Assembly (NCBI GenBank): GCA_017451695.1
Contig: JAFTNW010000006.1
Coordinates: 62,001 to 126,000, forward strand
Direction: 5' to 3'
DNA: 64,000 bases
From: Bacteroidaceae bacterium
Lineage (GTDB): Bacteria; Bacteroidota; Bacteroidia; Bacteroidales; Bacteroidaceae
A program made the translations under genes and the position numbers. Below are positions 26,766-37,024 of the stretch, one piece after another. The notes beneath the pieces were generated by a model, which made no database searches, was not told the origin of the DNA, and was given only the letters and a program-made list of their open reading frames with translations. Position 1 is the stretch's first letter. Each line of letters opens with the position of its first letter.

Positions 26766-28226
26766 TCACTCTTTATTATTTTTGCGGCGTAGCAAGAAGG
26801 CAACAGACTCGCGCAACTCCTCGAACCGGCACAAAAAGCATAAGACAAAATAAAAAGCCGCACCAAGCAACACCCTCGATACAAGCAGAAGAGCAAGATT
26901 GGAGAGCCACATGGTTGCGTAGGCAGCAAGTGCCATGGCTGCAAGAGCCACAAGCATAAAGGGAAGGAAATCGGCAACGAACATCCTTATTGTGAGCGCA
27001 ATATCGCGCTTCACCAACACACACCATAGGAAAAGCCAAGCTATATTAAACAAGCAGTATGCCAAAAGCATGGGCTTGATACCCAACGAGCGCATAGCAA
27101 GCAGCATGAGCAACACCAAAAGACCCTGTGCTATGGAACTCCACATAAAGGCATTTGTGCGACCGCAGCTCACCAGCAGATTGGTGAACATAGATTGTAT
27201 GGGCATAAACGCACCCCACAAGCATAGTATCTGCAGCATGCGGGCACTCTCAACCCATTTTTCGGTGAGCACCACCACTATAAGCTCGTGCGCCACAAGC
27301 GACAAACCAAAGAGCAAAGGGAACGATATAAACGCAGTAAAGCGCAACATCTTGCGGAACACACGCAACTGCCTTTCGTTGTCATCCACCACCCTTGCAA
27401 GCACAGGCTGTGCCACAGTATTTACCATAACATTCACCATGTCGCTACCCATGCGGAACCAATCGGCAGCCTTTGAATAGTTGCCCACATCGGTGCGGGT
27501 ATAGAATTTACCAAGCACAAACGAAAATACATTCCAATTTATCTTTTGGAAAATGTTTGTGATGAGCAGTTTGTAACTGAAAGCAAACAAGTAGCGCAGG
27601 GGATAAAAATGCACCTTCAGCGTGGGCCTCCACGGAGTGTAGTACCAATAGACCAACAGACGCACAAGCACATAGGTTATCAACTGCATTGATATTCCCC
27701 AATAGGAGTAGCCGTTGGCAGCGAGCGCAATACCTATGACACCCGACACAAAAAGCGCGAGCACTGCAGCTATCGAGCGTTGCTTAACTTTGAGTTCACG
27801 GAACAGATAGGCCGAGAAAGCCACGCTGAAACCATTTATCACAAAGGCTGTAAAATTGAACCTTGCAAGCCACAACAGCACCGGCTGATTGAAGAAATCG
27901 GCTATGAGCGGGGCACAAGCATAAAGCAAGGCATATATGATGAACGATGTTATGACACTGAACCAGAAAACAGCGTTGTAATCGTCGTGATTCACACTCT
28001 TGCGGTTGGCAATGGCAGCCACAAAGCCACTCTCCTGCAACGAGCTTGCTATGGCGTTGAAAATGGCAAGCATTCCTATGGGACCGTAATCGTCGGGGCC
28101 CAGGATGCGCGCCAGATACACACCGAAGAGCACGCTCATCAGCTGACACACGGCATTACTCATGCCGCCCCAAAGAAAACTCTTTGCGACGGCATGTTTA
28201 AGTGTATCGGTGGCCTTGCTGCTCAT
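26766..28226 (-). CDS. Polysaccharide flippase, Wzx/MATE-like
   Basis: A 486-residue protein with about 14 membrane helices, beginning KSFLWGGMSNAVCQLMSVLFGVYLARILGP-like, the signature of the polysaccharide biosynthesis/export branch of the MOP superfamily (split here: KSFLWGGM, then YLARILGPDDYG). It would move polyprenyl-linked glycans across the inner membrane. Its start overlaps the metG stop, so a surface-glycan gene is translationally tied to an aminoacyl-tRNA synthetase gene. No Wzy polymerase is present, so this is not a complete capsule locus. Confidence 0.88.
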   Translation of the reverse strand: MSSKATDTLKHAVAKSFLWGGMSNAVCQLMSVLFGVYLARILGPDDYGPIGMLAIFNAIASSLQESGFVAAIANRKSVNHDDYNAVFWFSVITSFIIYALLYACAPLIADFFNQPVLLWLARFNFTAFVINGFSVAFSAYLFRELKVKQRSIAAVLALFVSGVIGIALAANGYSYWGISMQLITYVLVRLLVYWYYTPWRPTLKVHFYPLRYLFAFSYKLLITNIFQKINWNVFSFVLGKFYTRTDVGNYSKAADWFRMGSDMVNVMVNTVAQPVLARVVDDNERQLRVFRKMLRFTAFISFPLLFGLSLVAHELIVVVLTEKWVESARMLQILCLWGAFMPIQSMFTNLLVSCGRTNAFMWSSIAQGLLVLLMLLAMRSLGIKPMLLAYCLFNIAWLFLWCVLVKRDIALTIRMFVADFLPFMLVALAAMALAAYATMWLSNLALLLVSRVLLGAAFYFVLCFLCRFEELRESVAFLLRRKNNKE

Positions 28227-30283
28227 TACTTAACCTCGCTACCGGGTTTTGCAGTGGGAGCAACGGTGAGAAGCGACAGTTTGCCCTCGTTATCCTCGGC
28301 ACTGAGTATCATGCCCTGGCTCACAATTCCACGCATTGTGCGGGGGGCAAGGTTGGCCACAAAGCACACCTGCTTGCCCACAAGTTCCTCGGGGTTGAAC
28401 TGCTTGGCAATACCCGAAACAATTGTACGTGTCTCCAAGCCATCGTCAATCTTAAACTGCAAGAGTTTGTCGGCCTTGGGCACTTTGGTACACTCGAGCA
28501 CGGTGCCCACACGAATATCCACCTTTGTAAAATCCTCAAAAGCAATCTCGGGGCGTATGGGGCTGGCCTTGTATGCTGCGGCAGCATTGGCTTTCTTTAT
28601 CTCCTCAAGCCTGTCGAGCTGTGCCTGAATGGCATCATCCTCTATTTTCTCAAACAGAAGGCCAACCTCACCAAGCTCGTGCCCCTCGGCAAGCAAATCG
28701 ATACTGCCAAGTGCCGACCACTCGCAAGAGCCCAGCTGCAACATCTGGCGCAACTTCTTGCTGCTGAAAGGCAAGAACGGCTCAAATACAATCGAAAGGT
28801 TGGCAACCAGCTGCAAAGAGAGGTTCAGAATGGTTGCCACGCGACCAAGGTCTGTTTTTGCAACCTTCCATGGTTCGGTCTCGGCGAGATAGCGGTTACC
28901 GATGCGGGCAAGCTCCATAGCCTCTTTCTGTGCATCGCGGAACTTATATTGGTCGAGCAGATTCTCAACCTTGTCCTTAACATCCACAAACTCGGCAATA
29001 ATAGCTTTGTCGTAATCGGTGAACTCACCTGCCGCGGGCACCTTGCCCTCGAAATATTTCTTTGTGAGTACAAGAGCACGGTTCACAAAGTTACCATACA
29101 CGGCTACAAGCTCGTTGTTGTTGCGTGCCTGGAAATCTTTCCAAGTGAAATTGTTATCTTTTGTCTCGGGAGCATTGGCTGTGAGCACATAGCGCAACAC
29201 ATCCTGCTTGCCCGGGAAATCGACAAGGTACTCATTGAGCCACACAGCCCAATTGCGAGAGGTAGAGATTTTGTCATCCTCCAAATTAAGGAACTCGTTA
29301 CTGGGTACATTATCGGGCATCACATACTTGCCGTGAGCCTTCATCATCACAGGGAAAATTATGCAGTGGAACACAATGTTATCCTTGCCTATGAAGTGAA
29401 CAAGGCGTGTATCCTCGCTCTGCCACCACTGCTCCCACGAGCCATATTTTTCTGCCTCCTTGTCGCACAGTTCCTTTGTGTTTGAGATATATCCGATAGG
29501 GGCATCGAACCATACATAGAGCACCTTTCCCTCGGCACCCTCAACGGGTACGGGAATACCCCAATCGAGGTCGCGTGTCATGGCACGGGGTTGCAGGTCC
29601 ATATCGAGCCAGCTCTTGCACTGGCCATATACATTAGGGCGCCACTCCTTGTGGTTCTCTAAAATCCACTCCTTGAGCCACTGCTGGTACTCATTGAGCG
29701 GCAGATACCAGTTCTTTGTCTCTTTGAGCACAGGCGCCTCGCCGGTCTCCTTTGAGCGGGGATTGATAAGTTCTGTGGGCTCAAGCGCACGGCCGCATCC
29801 CTCCTCGCATTGGTTACCATAGGCCTGTTTGTGGCAATAGGGGCACTCACCCACCACATCGCGGTCGGTGAGGAACTTCTCATTCTTCACATCGTAGAAC
29901 TGCATTGAGGTCTGCTCCACAAGTTTGTTGTCATCGTAGAGTTTACGGAAGAACTCCGATGCAAACTTGTGATGCGTCTCGGATGTTGTGCGGCTGTAAA
30001 CATCGAACGAGATACCGAATCCCTCAAAGCTATCCTTGATGATGTTATGATAACGGTCCACCACATCCTGCGGAGTAATGCCCTCCTTGCGGGCACGCTG
30101 GGTAACGGGCACACCATGCTCGTCGCTACCGCCAATAAAGAGAACATCCTCGCCTTTTAGGCGCAAGTAACGGACATAGATATCGGCAGGCACATATACG
30201 CCTGCAAGGTGGCCGATGTGCACGGGACCATTGGCATAGGGAAGTGCCGAGGTCACCAAAGTTCTTTTGAATTTCTTTTCCAT
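28226..30283 (-). CDS. metG: Methionyl-tRNA synthetase
   Basis: A 685-residue class I synthetase. The HIGH motif is in [10 protein letters not shown] (residues 19-24), the zinc knuckle is [17 protein letters not shown] (about 145-161) and the KMSKS loop is the variant DDKISTSR (about 335-342). The C-terminal 100 residues form the EMAP/Trbp111 tRNA-binding domain ([11 protein letters not shown]), which supports dimer formation. The gene heads a minus-strand operon whose later members make surface glycans. Confidence 0.97.
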   Translation of the reverse strand: MEKKFKRTLVTSALPYANGPVHIGHLAGVYVPADIYVRYLRLKGEDVLFIGGSDEHGVPVTQRARKEGITPQDVVDRYHNIIKDSFEGFGISFDVYSRTTSETHHKFASEFFRKLYDDNKLVEQTSMQFYDVKNEKFLTDRDVVGECPYCHKQAYGNQCEEGCGRALEPTELINPRSKETGEAPVLKETKNWYLPLNEYQQWLKEWILENHKEWRPNVYGQCKSWLDMDLQPRAMTRDLDWGIPVPVEGAEGKVLYVWFDAPIGYISNTKELCDKEAEKYGSWEQWWQSEDTRLVHFIGKDNIVFHCIIFPVMMKAHGKYVMPDNVPSNEFLNLEDDKISTSRNWAVWLNEYLVDFPGKQDVLRYVLTANAPETKDNNFTWKDFQARNNNELVAVYGNFVNRALVLTKKYFEGKVPAAGEFTDYDKAIIAEFVDVKDKVENLLDQYKFRDAQKEAMELARIGNRYLAETEPWKVAKTDLGRVATILNLSLQLVANLSIVFEPFLPFSSKKLRQMLQLGSCEWSALGSIDLLAEGHELGEVGLLFEKIEDDAIQAQLDRLEEIKKANAAAAYKASPIRPEIAFEDFTKVDIRVGTVLECTKVPKADKLLQFKIDDGLETRTIVSGIAKQFNPEELVGKQVCFVANLAPRTMRGIVSQGMILSAEDNEGKLSLLTVAPTAKPGSEVK

Positions 30284-30348
30284 AGAAGATTTATATTTTG
30301 TTTTTCAATTTTTATCTGCGTTCTTGGTGCATTTTACAAAGCAACTTG

Positions 30349-30356
30349 CAAAAGTA
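30349..30356 (-). promoter_or_regulatory. Promoter -7 box of the metG operon
   Basis: TACTTTTG on the minus strand is an exact TAnnTTTG match, about 65 bases upstream of the metG start. The rest of the 215-base gap to the divergent acyltransferase holds only AT-rich sequence and that gene's promoter. Confidence 0.45.
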
Positions 30357-30434
30357 GGCATTTAATTTCAAATTAAAGGCATAAATTATTATTTATATTA
30401 ATTGCGCGCGATGCCTCCTCACTAAAAGAGCCTG

Positions 30435-30466
30435 TTTGCATAATTGTGTGAGATATATTACATTTG
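30435..30466 (+). promoter_or_regulatory. Promoter of the acyltransferase gene
   Basis: TTTG at 30435-30438 and TACATTTG at 30459-30466 are 20 bases apart, a full match to the Bacteroidota promoter. It lies 32 bases before the ATG at 30499 and within the longer open frame from 30436, which argues for the shorter start. Confidence 0.6.
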
Positions 30467-30498
30467 CGACAGAACAACACGAAACAACACAAAGAAAA

Positions 30499-31668
30499 AT
30501 GCAAAAAACCACCCTTTCATCGGTACATTTTGCCGACACAAAACCACACTACGAACTACTTGACGGCCTGCGCGGTGTTGCCGCCCTACTTGTACTTTGG
30601 TATCACATTTTCGAAGGCTTTGCCTTTGCCCAGGCAACAAACGGAGCGGGCGACGGCCTCATAACCACGCTGAACCACGGACATATTGCAGTGGATTTCT
30701 TCTTCATACTCTCGGGCTTTGTAATCAGCTACGCATACGACGACAGATGGGGCAAAATGAGCCTCGGCAACTTCTTCAAACGCCGCCTCATACGCCTGCA
30801 CCCCATGCTTGTGATGGGAGCTGTCATTGGGACAGCCGCCTTCCTGTTCGAGGGTTGCAAGCAGTGGGACGGCACCACCACATCCACAAGCCGGGTTATT
30901 ATAGCAACACTGCTGACAATGCTTATGATACCCGCACTGCCCGGTGCACCTCACGAAGTACGCGGCAACGGTGAAATGTTCCCCCTAAACGGCCCCACAT
31001 GGTCGCTATGGTTTGAATACATAGGCAACATACTCTATGCCCTCATAATACACCGCCTGCCCACAAAGACCCTTGCGCTACTAGCCGTGGCACTAGGCGC
31101 AGCCCACGCATGGTTCTTTGTAGGCAACATATCGGGCTATGATATGGTGGGAGTAGGCTGGACCATAGACGAAGTGAACTTTTGGGGAGGCCTTGTGCGT
31201 ATGCTGTTCCCATTCACGGTGGGTATGCTGCTTGCACGCACATTCAAACCCCGGATAATAAAAGGCGCATTCTGGATATGTACGCTGTTACTTGTTGCAG
31301 CATTCTCGGTGCCCTACATTGCATCCACAGGCAAGGCAAGCCTCAACAGCTTGTATGAATTTTTGTGCATAGCCCTGCTTTTCCCAGCCATTGTATGGGT
31401 GGGTGCCTGCGGCAGTTGCAACGACAATGTTACAGGCCGTGTAAACAAATTCCTGGGCGATATTTCATACCCATTGTATATTGTTCACTATCCCATAATG
31501 TATATTTTCTACAAGTGGCTGATAAAAGAGGAATTATACACGCTTGGCGAAACATGGGGTGTATCTATCACTGTTATCATTGTGAGCATATTGCTTGCAT
31601 ACGCCTGCCTCAAACTATACGACGAGCCGGTGCGCCGCTATTTGGCAAATAAGTTTTTGAAGAGATAA
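30499..31668 (+). CDS. Acyltransferase family 3 membrane protein
   Basis: A 389-residue protein with about ten membrane helices and the family motif YELLDGLRGVAALLVLWYH near residue 18, whose His is the proposed catalytic residue; HIAVDFFFILSGF follows in the second helix. Members O-acetylate or O-succinylate polysaccharides and lipids. The start at 30499 is downstream of a consensus promoter; an upstream ATG at 30436 lies between the promoter boxes. It is a single-gene transcript ended by a strong terminator. The target molecule is unknown. Confidence 0.88.
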   Translation: MQKTTLSSVHFADTKPHYELLDGLRGVAALLVLWYHIFEGFAFAQATNGAGDGLITTLNHGHIAVDFFFILSGFVISYAYDDRWGKMSLGNFFKRRLIRLHPMLVMGAVIGTAAFLFEGCKQWDGTTTSTSRVIIATLLTMLMIPALPGAPHEVRGNGEMFPLNGPTWSLWFEYIGNILYALIIHRLPTKTLALLAVALGAAHAWFFVGNISGYDMVGVGWTIDEVNFWGGLVRMLFPFTVGMLLARTFKPRIIKGAFWICTLLLVAAFSVPYIASTGKASLNSLYEFLCIALLFPAIVWVGACGSCNDNVTGRVNKFLGDISYPLYIVHYPIMYIFYKWLIKEELYTLGETWGVSITVIIVSILLAYACLKLYDEPVRRYLANKFLKR

Positions 31669-31672
31669 ACCC

Positions 31673-31702
31673 ATTAAAAACCGAGCGTGCTCGGTTTTTA
31701 AT
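31673..31702 (+). terminator. Terminator of the acyltransferase gene
   Basis: A 14-bp perfect inverted repeat (ATTAAAAACCGAGC and its complement) with a 2-base spacer starts 4 bases after the stop codon and ends in TTTTTAAT. It is A/T-flanked on both sides and fits an intrinsic terminator. Confidence 0.88.
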
Positions 31703-31770
31703 TTATACTTTACTCAACATCTTTTAACCTCTTAAATAAATAAAGCGATGCGAGATTACAGAATTTTCAC

Positions 31771-31778
31771 TATCTTCG
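31771..31778 (+). promoter_or_regulatory. Promoter -7 box of dapB
   Basis: TATCTTCG lies 22 bases before the dapB start codon, a one-base variant of TAnnTTTG. Confidence 0.45.
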
Positions 31779-31800
31779 CACAATTAAATTACAACGCTTT

Positions 31801-32556
31801 ATGAAAATTGCACTTATAGGATATGGCAAAATGGGCAAAACCATTGAAAAAATAGCCATTGAGAGAGGACACGAGATTGTATCGATTATAGATATTGACA
31901 ACCGCGAGGATTTTGGCAGCGAGGCGTTCCGTTCGGCCGACGTTGCCATAGAATTTACCGCCCCCACCGTGGCATACGATAACTGCAAGCAGGCTATGGC
32001 TGCGGGTGTAAAGGTGGTGAGTGGCAGCACAGGCTGGTACAGCAACCATGAGACCGAGATGCGCGAATTGTGCGAGAAAGAGGGCAAGACTCTCTTTTGG
32101 GCAAGCAACTTCAGCCTTGGTGTGGCTATCTTCTCGGCTGTAAACCGCTACCTGGCAAAAATAATGAACCGTTTCCCCGGCTACGATGTTCAGATGGAGG
32201 AGACACACCACATACACAAACTCGATGCCCCAAGCGGCACGGCGATAACCCTTGCCGAGGGTATTCTGGAGAACATCGACCGCAAAGCCGCATGGGTTAT
32301 GGGCAACCTCACCAACCCCGACGGCAGTGTAACCGCCGGCAAGCAGGCACAGGAGAATGAACTCAAAATAGATGCTATACGCCGCGACGAGGTACCCGGC
32401 ATACACAGCATCACATACGATTCTGCCGCCGATAGTATAACCATCACCCACGATGCCAAGAACCGCAGCGGTTTTGCTCTTGGTGCTGTGCTTGCAGCCG
32501 AATATGTAAACGAGCACAACGGCCTCTTGGGCATGAACGACCTGTTCGACTTCTAA
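31801..32556 (+). CDS. dapB: 4-hydroxy-tetrahydrodipicolinate reductase
   Basis: A 251-residue NAD(P)H-dependent reductase of the lysine and diaminopimelate pathway. The nucleotide-binding loop is IGYGKMGKTIE at residues 6-16. The catalytic segment is EETHHIHKLDAPSGTA near residue 138, with the proton-donor His and substrate-binding Lys. It feeds meso-DAP to peptidoglycan. It is followed by the signal peptidase gene and the WbqC-like gene on the same strand, an order common in Bacteroidales. Confidence 0.96.
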   Translation: MKIALIGYGKMGKTIEKIAIERGHEIVSIIDIDNREDFGSEAFRSADVAIEFTAPTVAYDNCKQAMAAGVKVVSGSTGWYSNHETEMRELCEKEGKTLFWASNFSLGVAIFSAVNRYLAKIMNRFPGYDVQMEETHHIHKLDAPSGTAITLAEGILENIDRKAAWVMGNLTNPDGSVTAGKQAQENELKIDAIRRDEVPGIHSITYDSAADSITITHDAKNRSGFALGAVLAAEYVNEHNGLLGMNDLFDF

Positions 32557-32596
32557 AAACGGATTCAAATTCCATATAAAAAGTAATTTGCAGAAA

Positions 32597-34018
32597 ATGA
32601 GAAAGCCCACAAAGAAAGATTACATACGCCTTGCCATAGTACTCACACTCTACATAATATTCCTCGTGTGGGTAAAAAGCTGGTTGGGAATAGTGGTAAT
32701 ACCGTTTATCATAGACAACTACATCACCAAATTCATCCCTTGGGGATGGTGGAAAAAGAGCGATAACGGTGCAGTGCGCAGTATAATGAGCTGGATTGAT
32801 GCCATTGTTTTTGCTCTTGTAGCGGTATATTTTGTAAATCTGTTCTTTTTCCAGAACTATGTAATCCCCTCGTCGTCGCTCGAGAAATCGTTGCTCGTGG
32901 GCGACTATCTCTTTGTGAGCAAAATGAACTACGGCCCCCGCAAGCCGCATACACCGCTGAGCATGCCACTTACACAGCACACCATGCCTGTGATAGGCGG
33001 AAAGAGCTACCTCGACTGCATACAGTGGGATTATGAGCGCGTAAAAGGGTGGGAAGATATTGAGAAAGGCGATATTGTGGTATTCAACTACCCCGCCGGC
33101 GACACAGCCACCACAAACCCGAATGTGATAGACTACTATGCCGAATGCTATTACATAGGCGAGAGCCTCTACCCCAACAAACCCATAATGGACAGCCTAA
33201 CCGCCGAGCGCAGACGCGCGGTATATAATCTGTACTACAATGCCGGCAGCCAATATATGGCACGCCATCCCGAGCAGTTTGGCGAGAAGCTGTGGCGGCC
33301 TGTTGACCGCCGCGAGAACTATGTAAAACGCTGTGTGGGCCTCCCCGGCGAGACACTCCAAATAAAAGACAAGGAGATTTATATCGACGGTGTAAAGAGC
33401 ATGGCTCCGCAAAACGTGCAATTCAACTATTGGGTGGAATTTGCCGCACCAATGAACGAAAGGATACGCCACAAATTAGGCATAAGCAAAGACGACCTCA
33501 AAAACTATTACAACGGCCGATACCTGATACCGCTCACAGCAAAAACATTTGCCGAGCTTAAAAGCTACACAAGCCTGGTAAAATCGATAGAGCCGGTAGA
33601 GAATGTAGAGACACGCGGAATATATCCCCTTAACGGATATACAGGCTGGACAATAGACAACTACGGCCCCGTGTGGATTCCCAAGCGTGGCGAGAGCGTG
33701 GAACTCTCATTGGAAAATCTCCCCATATATGAGCGCCCCATAGCTGTGTATGAGGGTAACGACCTCAAAGTAAAAGGGGGCAAAATTTACATAAACGGCG
33801 AGGAGAGCACAAGCTATACCTTCAAAATGGACTACTATTGGATGATGGGCGACAACCGCCACAACAGCGCCGACTCGCGTTGCTGGGGATTTGTTCCCGA
33901 GGACCACATCGTGGGCAAACCCATCCTCGTATGGCTGTCGCTCGACAAAGACCGCGGATGGTTCGACGGCAAGATACGCTGGAACCGCATGTTCCGCTTT
34001 GTATATAGCTATAAGTAA
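32597..34018 (+). CDS. lepB: Signal peptidase I
   Basis: A 473-residue signal peptidase with two N-terminal membrane segments (about residues 10-40 and 68-88). The Ser/Lys dyad is S94 in VIPSSSLEKSL and K244 in KRCVGLPGE; the C-terminal box is MMGDNRHNSADSRCWG. It cleaves signal peptides of exported proteins at the outer face of the inner membrane. The protein is about 150 residues longer than the E. coli enzyme, with large inserts between the dyad residues (about 120-235) and before the last box; long forms like this are usual in Bacteroidales. The frame opens at a TTG at 32588, but the ATG at 32597 is the better start. Confidence 0.95.
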   Translation: MRKPTKKDYIRLAIVLTLYIIFLVWVKSWLGIVVIPFIIDNYITKFIPWGWWKKSDNGAVRSIMSWIDAIVFALVAVYFVNLFFFQNYVIPSSSLEKSLLVGDYLFVSKMNYGPRKPHTPLSMPLTQHTMPVIGGKSYLDCIQWDYERVKGWEDIEKGDIVVFNYPAGDTATTNPNVIDYYAECYYIGESLYPNKPIMDSLTAERRRAVYNLYYNAGSQYMARHPEQFGEKLWRPVDRRENYVKRCVGLPGETLQIKDKEIYIDGVKSMAPQNVQFNYWVEFAAPMNERIRHKLGISKDDLKNYYNGRYLIPLTAKTFAELKSYTSLVKSIEPVENVETRGIYPLNGYTGWTIDNYGPVWIPKRGESVELSLENLPIYERPIAVYEGNDLKVKGGKIYINGEESTSYTFKMDYYWMMGDNRHNSADSRCWGFVPEDHIVGKPILVWLSLDKDRGWFDGKIRWNRMFRFVYSYK

Positions 34019-34024
34019 CTTACG

Positions 34025-34639
34025 ATGAAGATACTATCGCACCCGCTATACCTGGCACCTGTGCCACTCTATGCACGCCTTTTTGCCACCGACGGAATAG
34101 TATTCGATGGCGACAGCCCCTTCACCAAACAGACCTTTCGCAACCGCACGGTGATAGCTACCGAAAACGGCACACAGGCACTTACCATTCCCATTGTGCA
34201 CACAGGGAGCAAGCAACCCATGCGCGACATACGCATAAGCGAGCATGGGAATTGGCGACATCTGCATTGGAACGCCATAGTGAGCGCATACCGCAAAAGC
34301 CCCTTTTTCGACTATTATGCCGATGATTTTGCCCATTTCTACGAAGAACGCGACGGTTTCTTGATGGATTTTAATATGCGCCTTCATGCTGTGGTGTGCG
34401 AACTGTTGGGCCTTGAACGCACCACCGCAACAACGATGGAAAAGGCAAAAAACGACATTGAAAACCTGCGCCACATGGCGGAACCGACAGCCCTTGCACA
34501 GACAGTAGGATACACCTCACAACCTTATTACCAGGTATTTGCCACACGCAACGGATTCCAACCCAATCTGAGTATAGCCGACCTCCTGTTTAACATGGGC
34601 CCCGAGGCTCTCATCACACTGCGCGACAGCTGCAAATAA
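34025..34639 (+). CDS. WbqC family protein
   Basis: A 204-residue protein of the WbqC-like family. Typical segments are the early YLAPVPLYARLF, FRNRTVIATENGTQALTIPIV near residue 37 and HWNAIVSAYRKSPFFDYYADDF near residue 80. WbqC is named from O-antigen clusters, but its biochemical role is unknown. It follows lepB by 6 bases. Downstream is the convergent proA gene with only 15 bases between them. Confidence 0.85.
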   Translation: MKILSHPLYLAPVPLYARLFATDGIVFDGDSPFTKQTFRNRTVIATENGTQALTIPIVHTGSKQPMRDIRISEHGNWRHLHWNAIVSAYRKSPFFDYYADDFAHFYEERDGFLMDFNMRLHAVVCELLGLERTTATTMEKAKNDIENLRHMAEPTALAQTVGYTSQPYYQVFATRNGFQPNLSIADLLFNMGPEALITLRDSCK

Positions 34640-34654
34640 CAGCAGTTATACTAA

Positions 34655-35905
34655 TCAACAAGGGCGCACCTGCCCGTTACCCTTTATAATCCATTTGTAG
34701 GTAACAATCTCCTCCAACGCCATAGGACCGCGAGCGTGCAATTTCTGCGTGCTTATACCAATCTCAGCTCCAAGCCCGAACTGTGCCCCATCGGTAAAAG
34801 AAGTGGGAGCATTGACATATACACAGGCTGCATCTACAAGCAGGGTAAACATCCTTGCAACAGCCTCATCGGCAGCCACCACGCACTCGCTGTGGCCTGA
34901 ACCATAGGTTGCAATGTGGGCGACAGCCTCATCGGCGGTATCAACGGTTTTAACAGCCATTGCATAGCTCAGGAATTCGGTACCAAAGCTCTCTTCCGTG
35001 GCCGGTTGCAACAGCGCGGCAGGATAGGAGCCAGCAAGAGCATTATAGGCCTTTTCATCGGCATAAATCATAACATTGCTCTGCTGCAAGGGGGCACAAA
35101 GAGCTGCAAGGTCGCCAAGGCGGCTGCTATGCACCAGCAGACAGTCGAGCGCGTTACACACGCTCACACGGCGCGTTTTTGCATTATTTACAATGGCTGC
35201 ACCCATGGCAAGGTCGCCCGAAGCATCGAAGTATGTATGGCACACTCCCGCACCTGTTTCAATAACAGGAATTGTGGCATTTGAACGCACATAATTAATG
35301 AGTCTGCTGCTGCCGCGCGGTATTATCAAATCGACAAAGCCACGCGCTGTGAGCAATGCCTGTGTGGCCTCCCTATCCACAGGCAGAAGCTCCACCACAT
35401 GACGGTCTATTCCCATACTTTCCAGCACCGAATGTATTACAGCCACAATGGCCTTATTGGACATTTCGGCATCGCTGCCACCTTTGAGAACGCAGGCACT
35501 GCCCGCCTTCATGCAGAGGGCAAACACATCGAAACTGACATTAGGGCGCGCCTCGTAAATGACACCGATAACACCAAATGGCACCGACACGCGAGTGAGG
35601 TGCAACCCGTTGGGCAACACACTCTCTTTGAGCACGCGGCCAAGCGGCGATGGGAGCGATGCCACTTTACGCATATCGGCCGCAATGGTTTCTATGCGTT
35701 CAGGTGTGAGGCGCAGGCGGTCGTAACGGGGGTCGGTGGGAGAGAGGCGCGATAAATCCTGTTCATTGGCAGCAAGAATAGTACTCTGCTGCTCCACCGC
35801 AGCATCGGCCACAGCCAAAAGCAAACTATTTACCTCCTTTTCACTCAATTTGAGCAACTCGCTCGATGCGCTCTTAACCGCCTTGAATATATCATTATAG
35901 TCCAT
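34655..35905 (-). CDS. proA: Gamma-glutamyl phosphate reductase
   Basis: A 416-residue aldehyde dehydrogenase-fold enzyme, second step of proline synthesis: it reduces gamma-glutamyl phosphate to glutamate semialdehyde. The cofactor segment [15 protein letters not shown] lies near residue 135 (read as [12 protein letters not shown]), and the catalytic Cys is in [15 protein letters not shown] near residue 245. I chose the ATG at 35905: it begins the expected N-terminus MDYNDIFK and has a rare good ribosome site, GGAGG, 8 bases upstream. It follows proB by 17 bases. Confidence 0.95.
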   Translation of the reverse strand: MDYNDIFKAVKSASSELLKLSEKEVNSLLLAVADAAVEQQSTILAANEQDLSRLSPTDPRYDRLRLTPERIETIAADMRKVASLPSPLGRVLKESVLPNGLHLTRVSVPFGVIGVIYEARPNVSFDVFALCMKAGSACVLKGGSDAEMSNKAIVAVIHSVLESMGIDRHVVELLPVDREATQALLTARGFVDLIIPRGSSRLINYVRSNATIPVIETGAGVCHTYFDASGDLAMGAAIVNNAKTRRVSVCNALDCLLVHSSRLGDLAALCAPLQQSNVMIYADEKAYNALAGSYPAALLQPATEESFGTEFLSYAMAVKTVDTADEAVAHIATYGSGHSECVVAADEAVARMFTLLVDAACVYVNAPTSFTDGAQFGLGAEIGISTQKLHARGPMALEEIVTYKWIIKGNGQVRPC

Positions 35906-35922
35906 GTTTTTCCTCCGTTTAA

Positions 35923-37011
35923 TCAGTGTAAATAAAGATAATCGTAATGTATCACAGGCTTGCAACCATGCTTGCCTATAATGTTCTGCATCTCATCACT
36001 ATCGTAGCCCACACGGCCCACTCCAAGCGGGGTACCATCGGGCGCGGAAATCTGCACAAGGTCGCCCTGCTTAAAATCACCCTCGGCCCTCACAACACCC
36101 ACAGGCAGCACACTCACCGCCTTGCTGCCACAAACAGCCAGCACGGCATCGCTGTTGAGCACTATGGTTCCTTTGGTAAAACCCGCGCTGTGGGCTATCC
36201 ACTTTTTAATGGGCGATGCGGTTGTTTCACTTGGAACGAAACAGGTGCAAACAACCTTGTCGGGGGCTGTTACAAGGGCTGTGAGAATGTCGTTGCGCTT
36301 GCCGTTTGCAATATACACGGCAATACCCTCCTCGGCCACCTTGCGGGCTATATTGCATTTTGTCATCATACCGCCACGGCCAAAGCTCGATTTTGTTGCC
36401 TGAATGTAATCGGCAAGTTCCTTACCCTGCTCCACGCGACGAATAACCTCTACGCCCTCGCTACCGGGCACGCCATTGTAAACGCCATCCACATTGCTCA
36501 ATATCACAAGTGCCTGCACATCGAGCATTGTGGCCACAAGGCCCGAAAGCTCGTCATTATCGGTAAACATAAGCTCGGTAACACTCATTGTATCATTCTC
36601 GTTTATAATGGGAAGCACTCCGTTTTCAAGCATCACCATCATACAGTGGCGCTGATTCAAATAGAGGCGGCGGGTAGAGAAACACTCTTTCATTGTGAGT
36701 ACCTGCCCCACAGGAATATTGTGCTCGCGGAAAAGTTCGTAGTAACGGTTTATGAGCTTTGCCTGCCCCACTGCCGAAAACAGCTGGCGTTGTCCCACGG
36801 TATCGAGCTGGCGCAAGGGCATGCCGCGCATTTCGCTACGGCCGCTTGCCACCGCTCCCGATGATATCAAAACCACCTCCACGCCCATTGAGCGCAGGGA
36901 TGCTATCTGGTCCACAATTGCCGACATACGAGTAACATCGAGCGTTCCGTCGGGGCGTGTGAGCACATTACTGCCCACCTTCACTGCAATACGTTTATAT
37001 ATAGTGTTCAT
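35923..37011 (-). CDS. proB: Glutamate 5-kinase
   Basis: A 362-residue amino-acid kinase, first step of proline synthesis. The N-terminal kinase domain has [12 protein letters not shown] at residues 9-20 and [12 protein letters not shown] near residue 48. The C-terminal 85 residues are a PUA domain. In relatives this enzyme is feedback-inhibited by proline. It lies between proC and proA, so all three proline genes are one transcript. Confidence 0.95.
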   Translation of the reverse strand: MNTIYKRIAVKVGSNVLTRPDGTLDVTRMSAIVDQIASLRSMGVEVVLISSGAVASGRSEMRGMPLRQLDTVGQRQLFSAVGQAKLINRYYELFREHNIPVGQVLTMKECFSTRRLYLNQRHCMMVMLENGVLPIINENDTMSVTELMFTDNDELSGLVATMLDVQALVILSNVDGVYNGVPGSEGVEVIRRVEQGKELADYIQATKSSFGRGGMMTKCNIARKVAEEGIAVYIANGKRNDILTALVTAPDKVVCTCFVPSETTASPIKKWIAHSAGFTKGTIVLNSDAVLAVCGSKAVSVLPVGVVRAEGDFKQGDLVQISAPDGTPLGVGRVGYDSDEMQNIIGKHGCKPVIHYDYLYLH

Positions 37012-37024
37012 TGTAAAACTCTGC

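Noticed and set aside
28202..29485. A 427-codon open frame opposite metG
   Set aside because: It overlaps the conserved tRNA-binding and anticodon regions of metG on the other strand and has no family features.
30499..31668. The acyltransferase at 30499 as part of the glycan operon
   Set aside because: It is on the opposite strand with its own consensus promoter and terminator, so it is not co-transcribed, though a shared target cannot be excluded.
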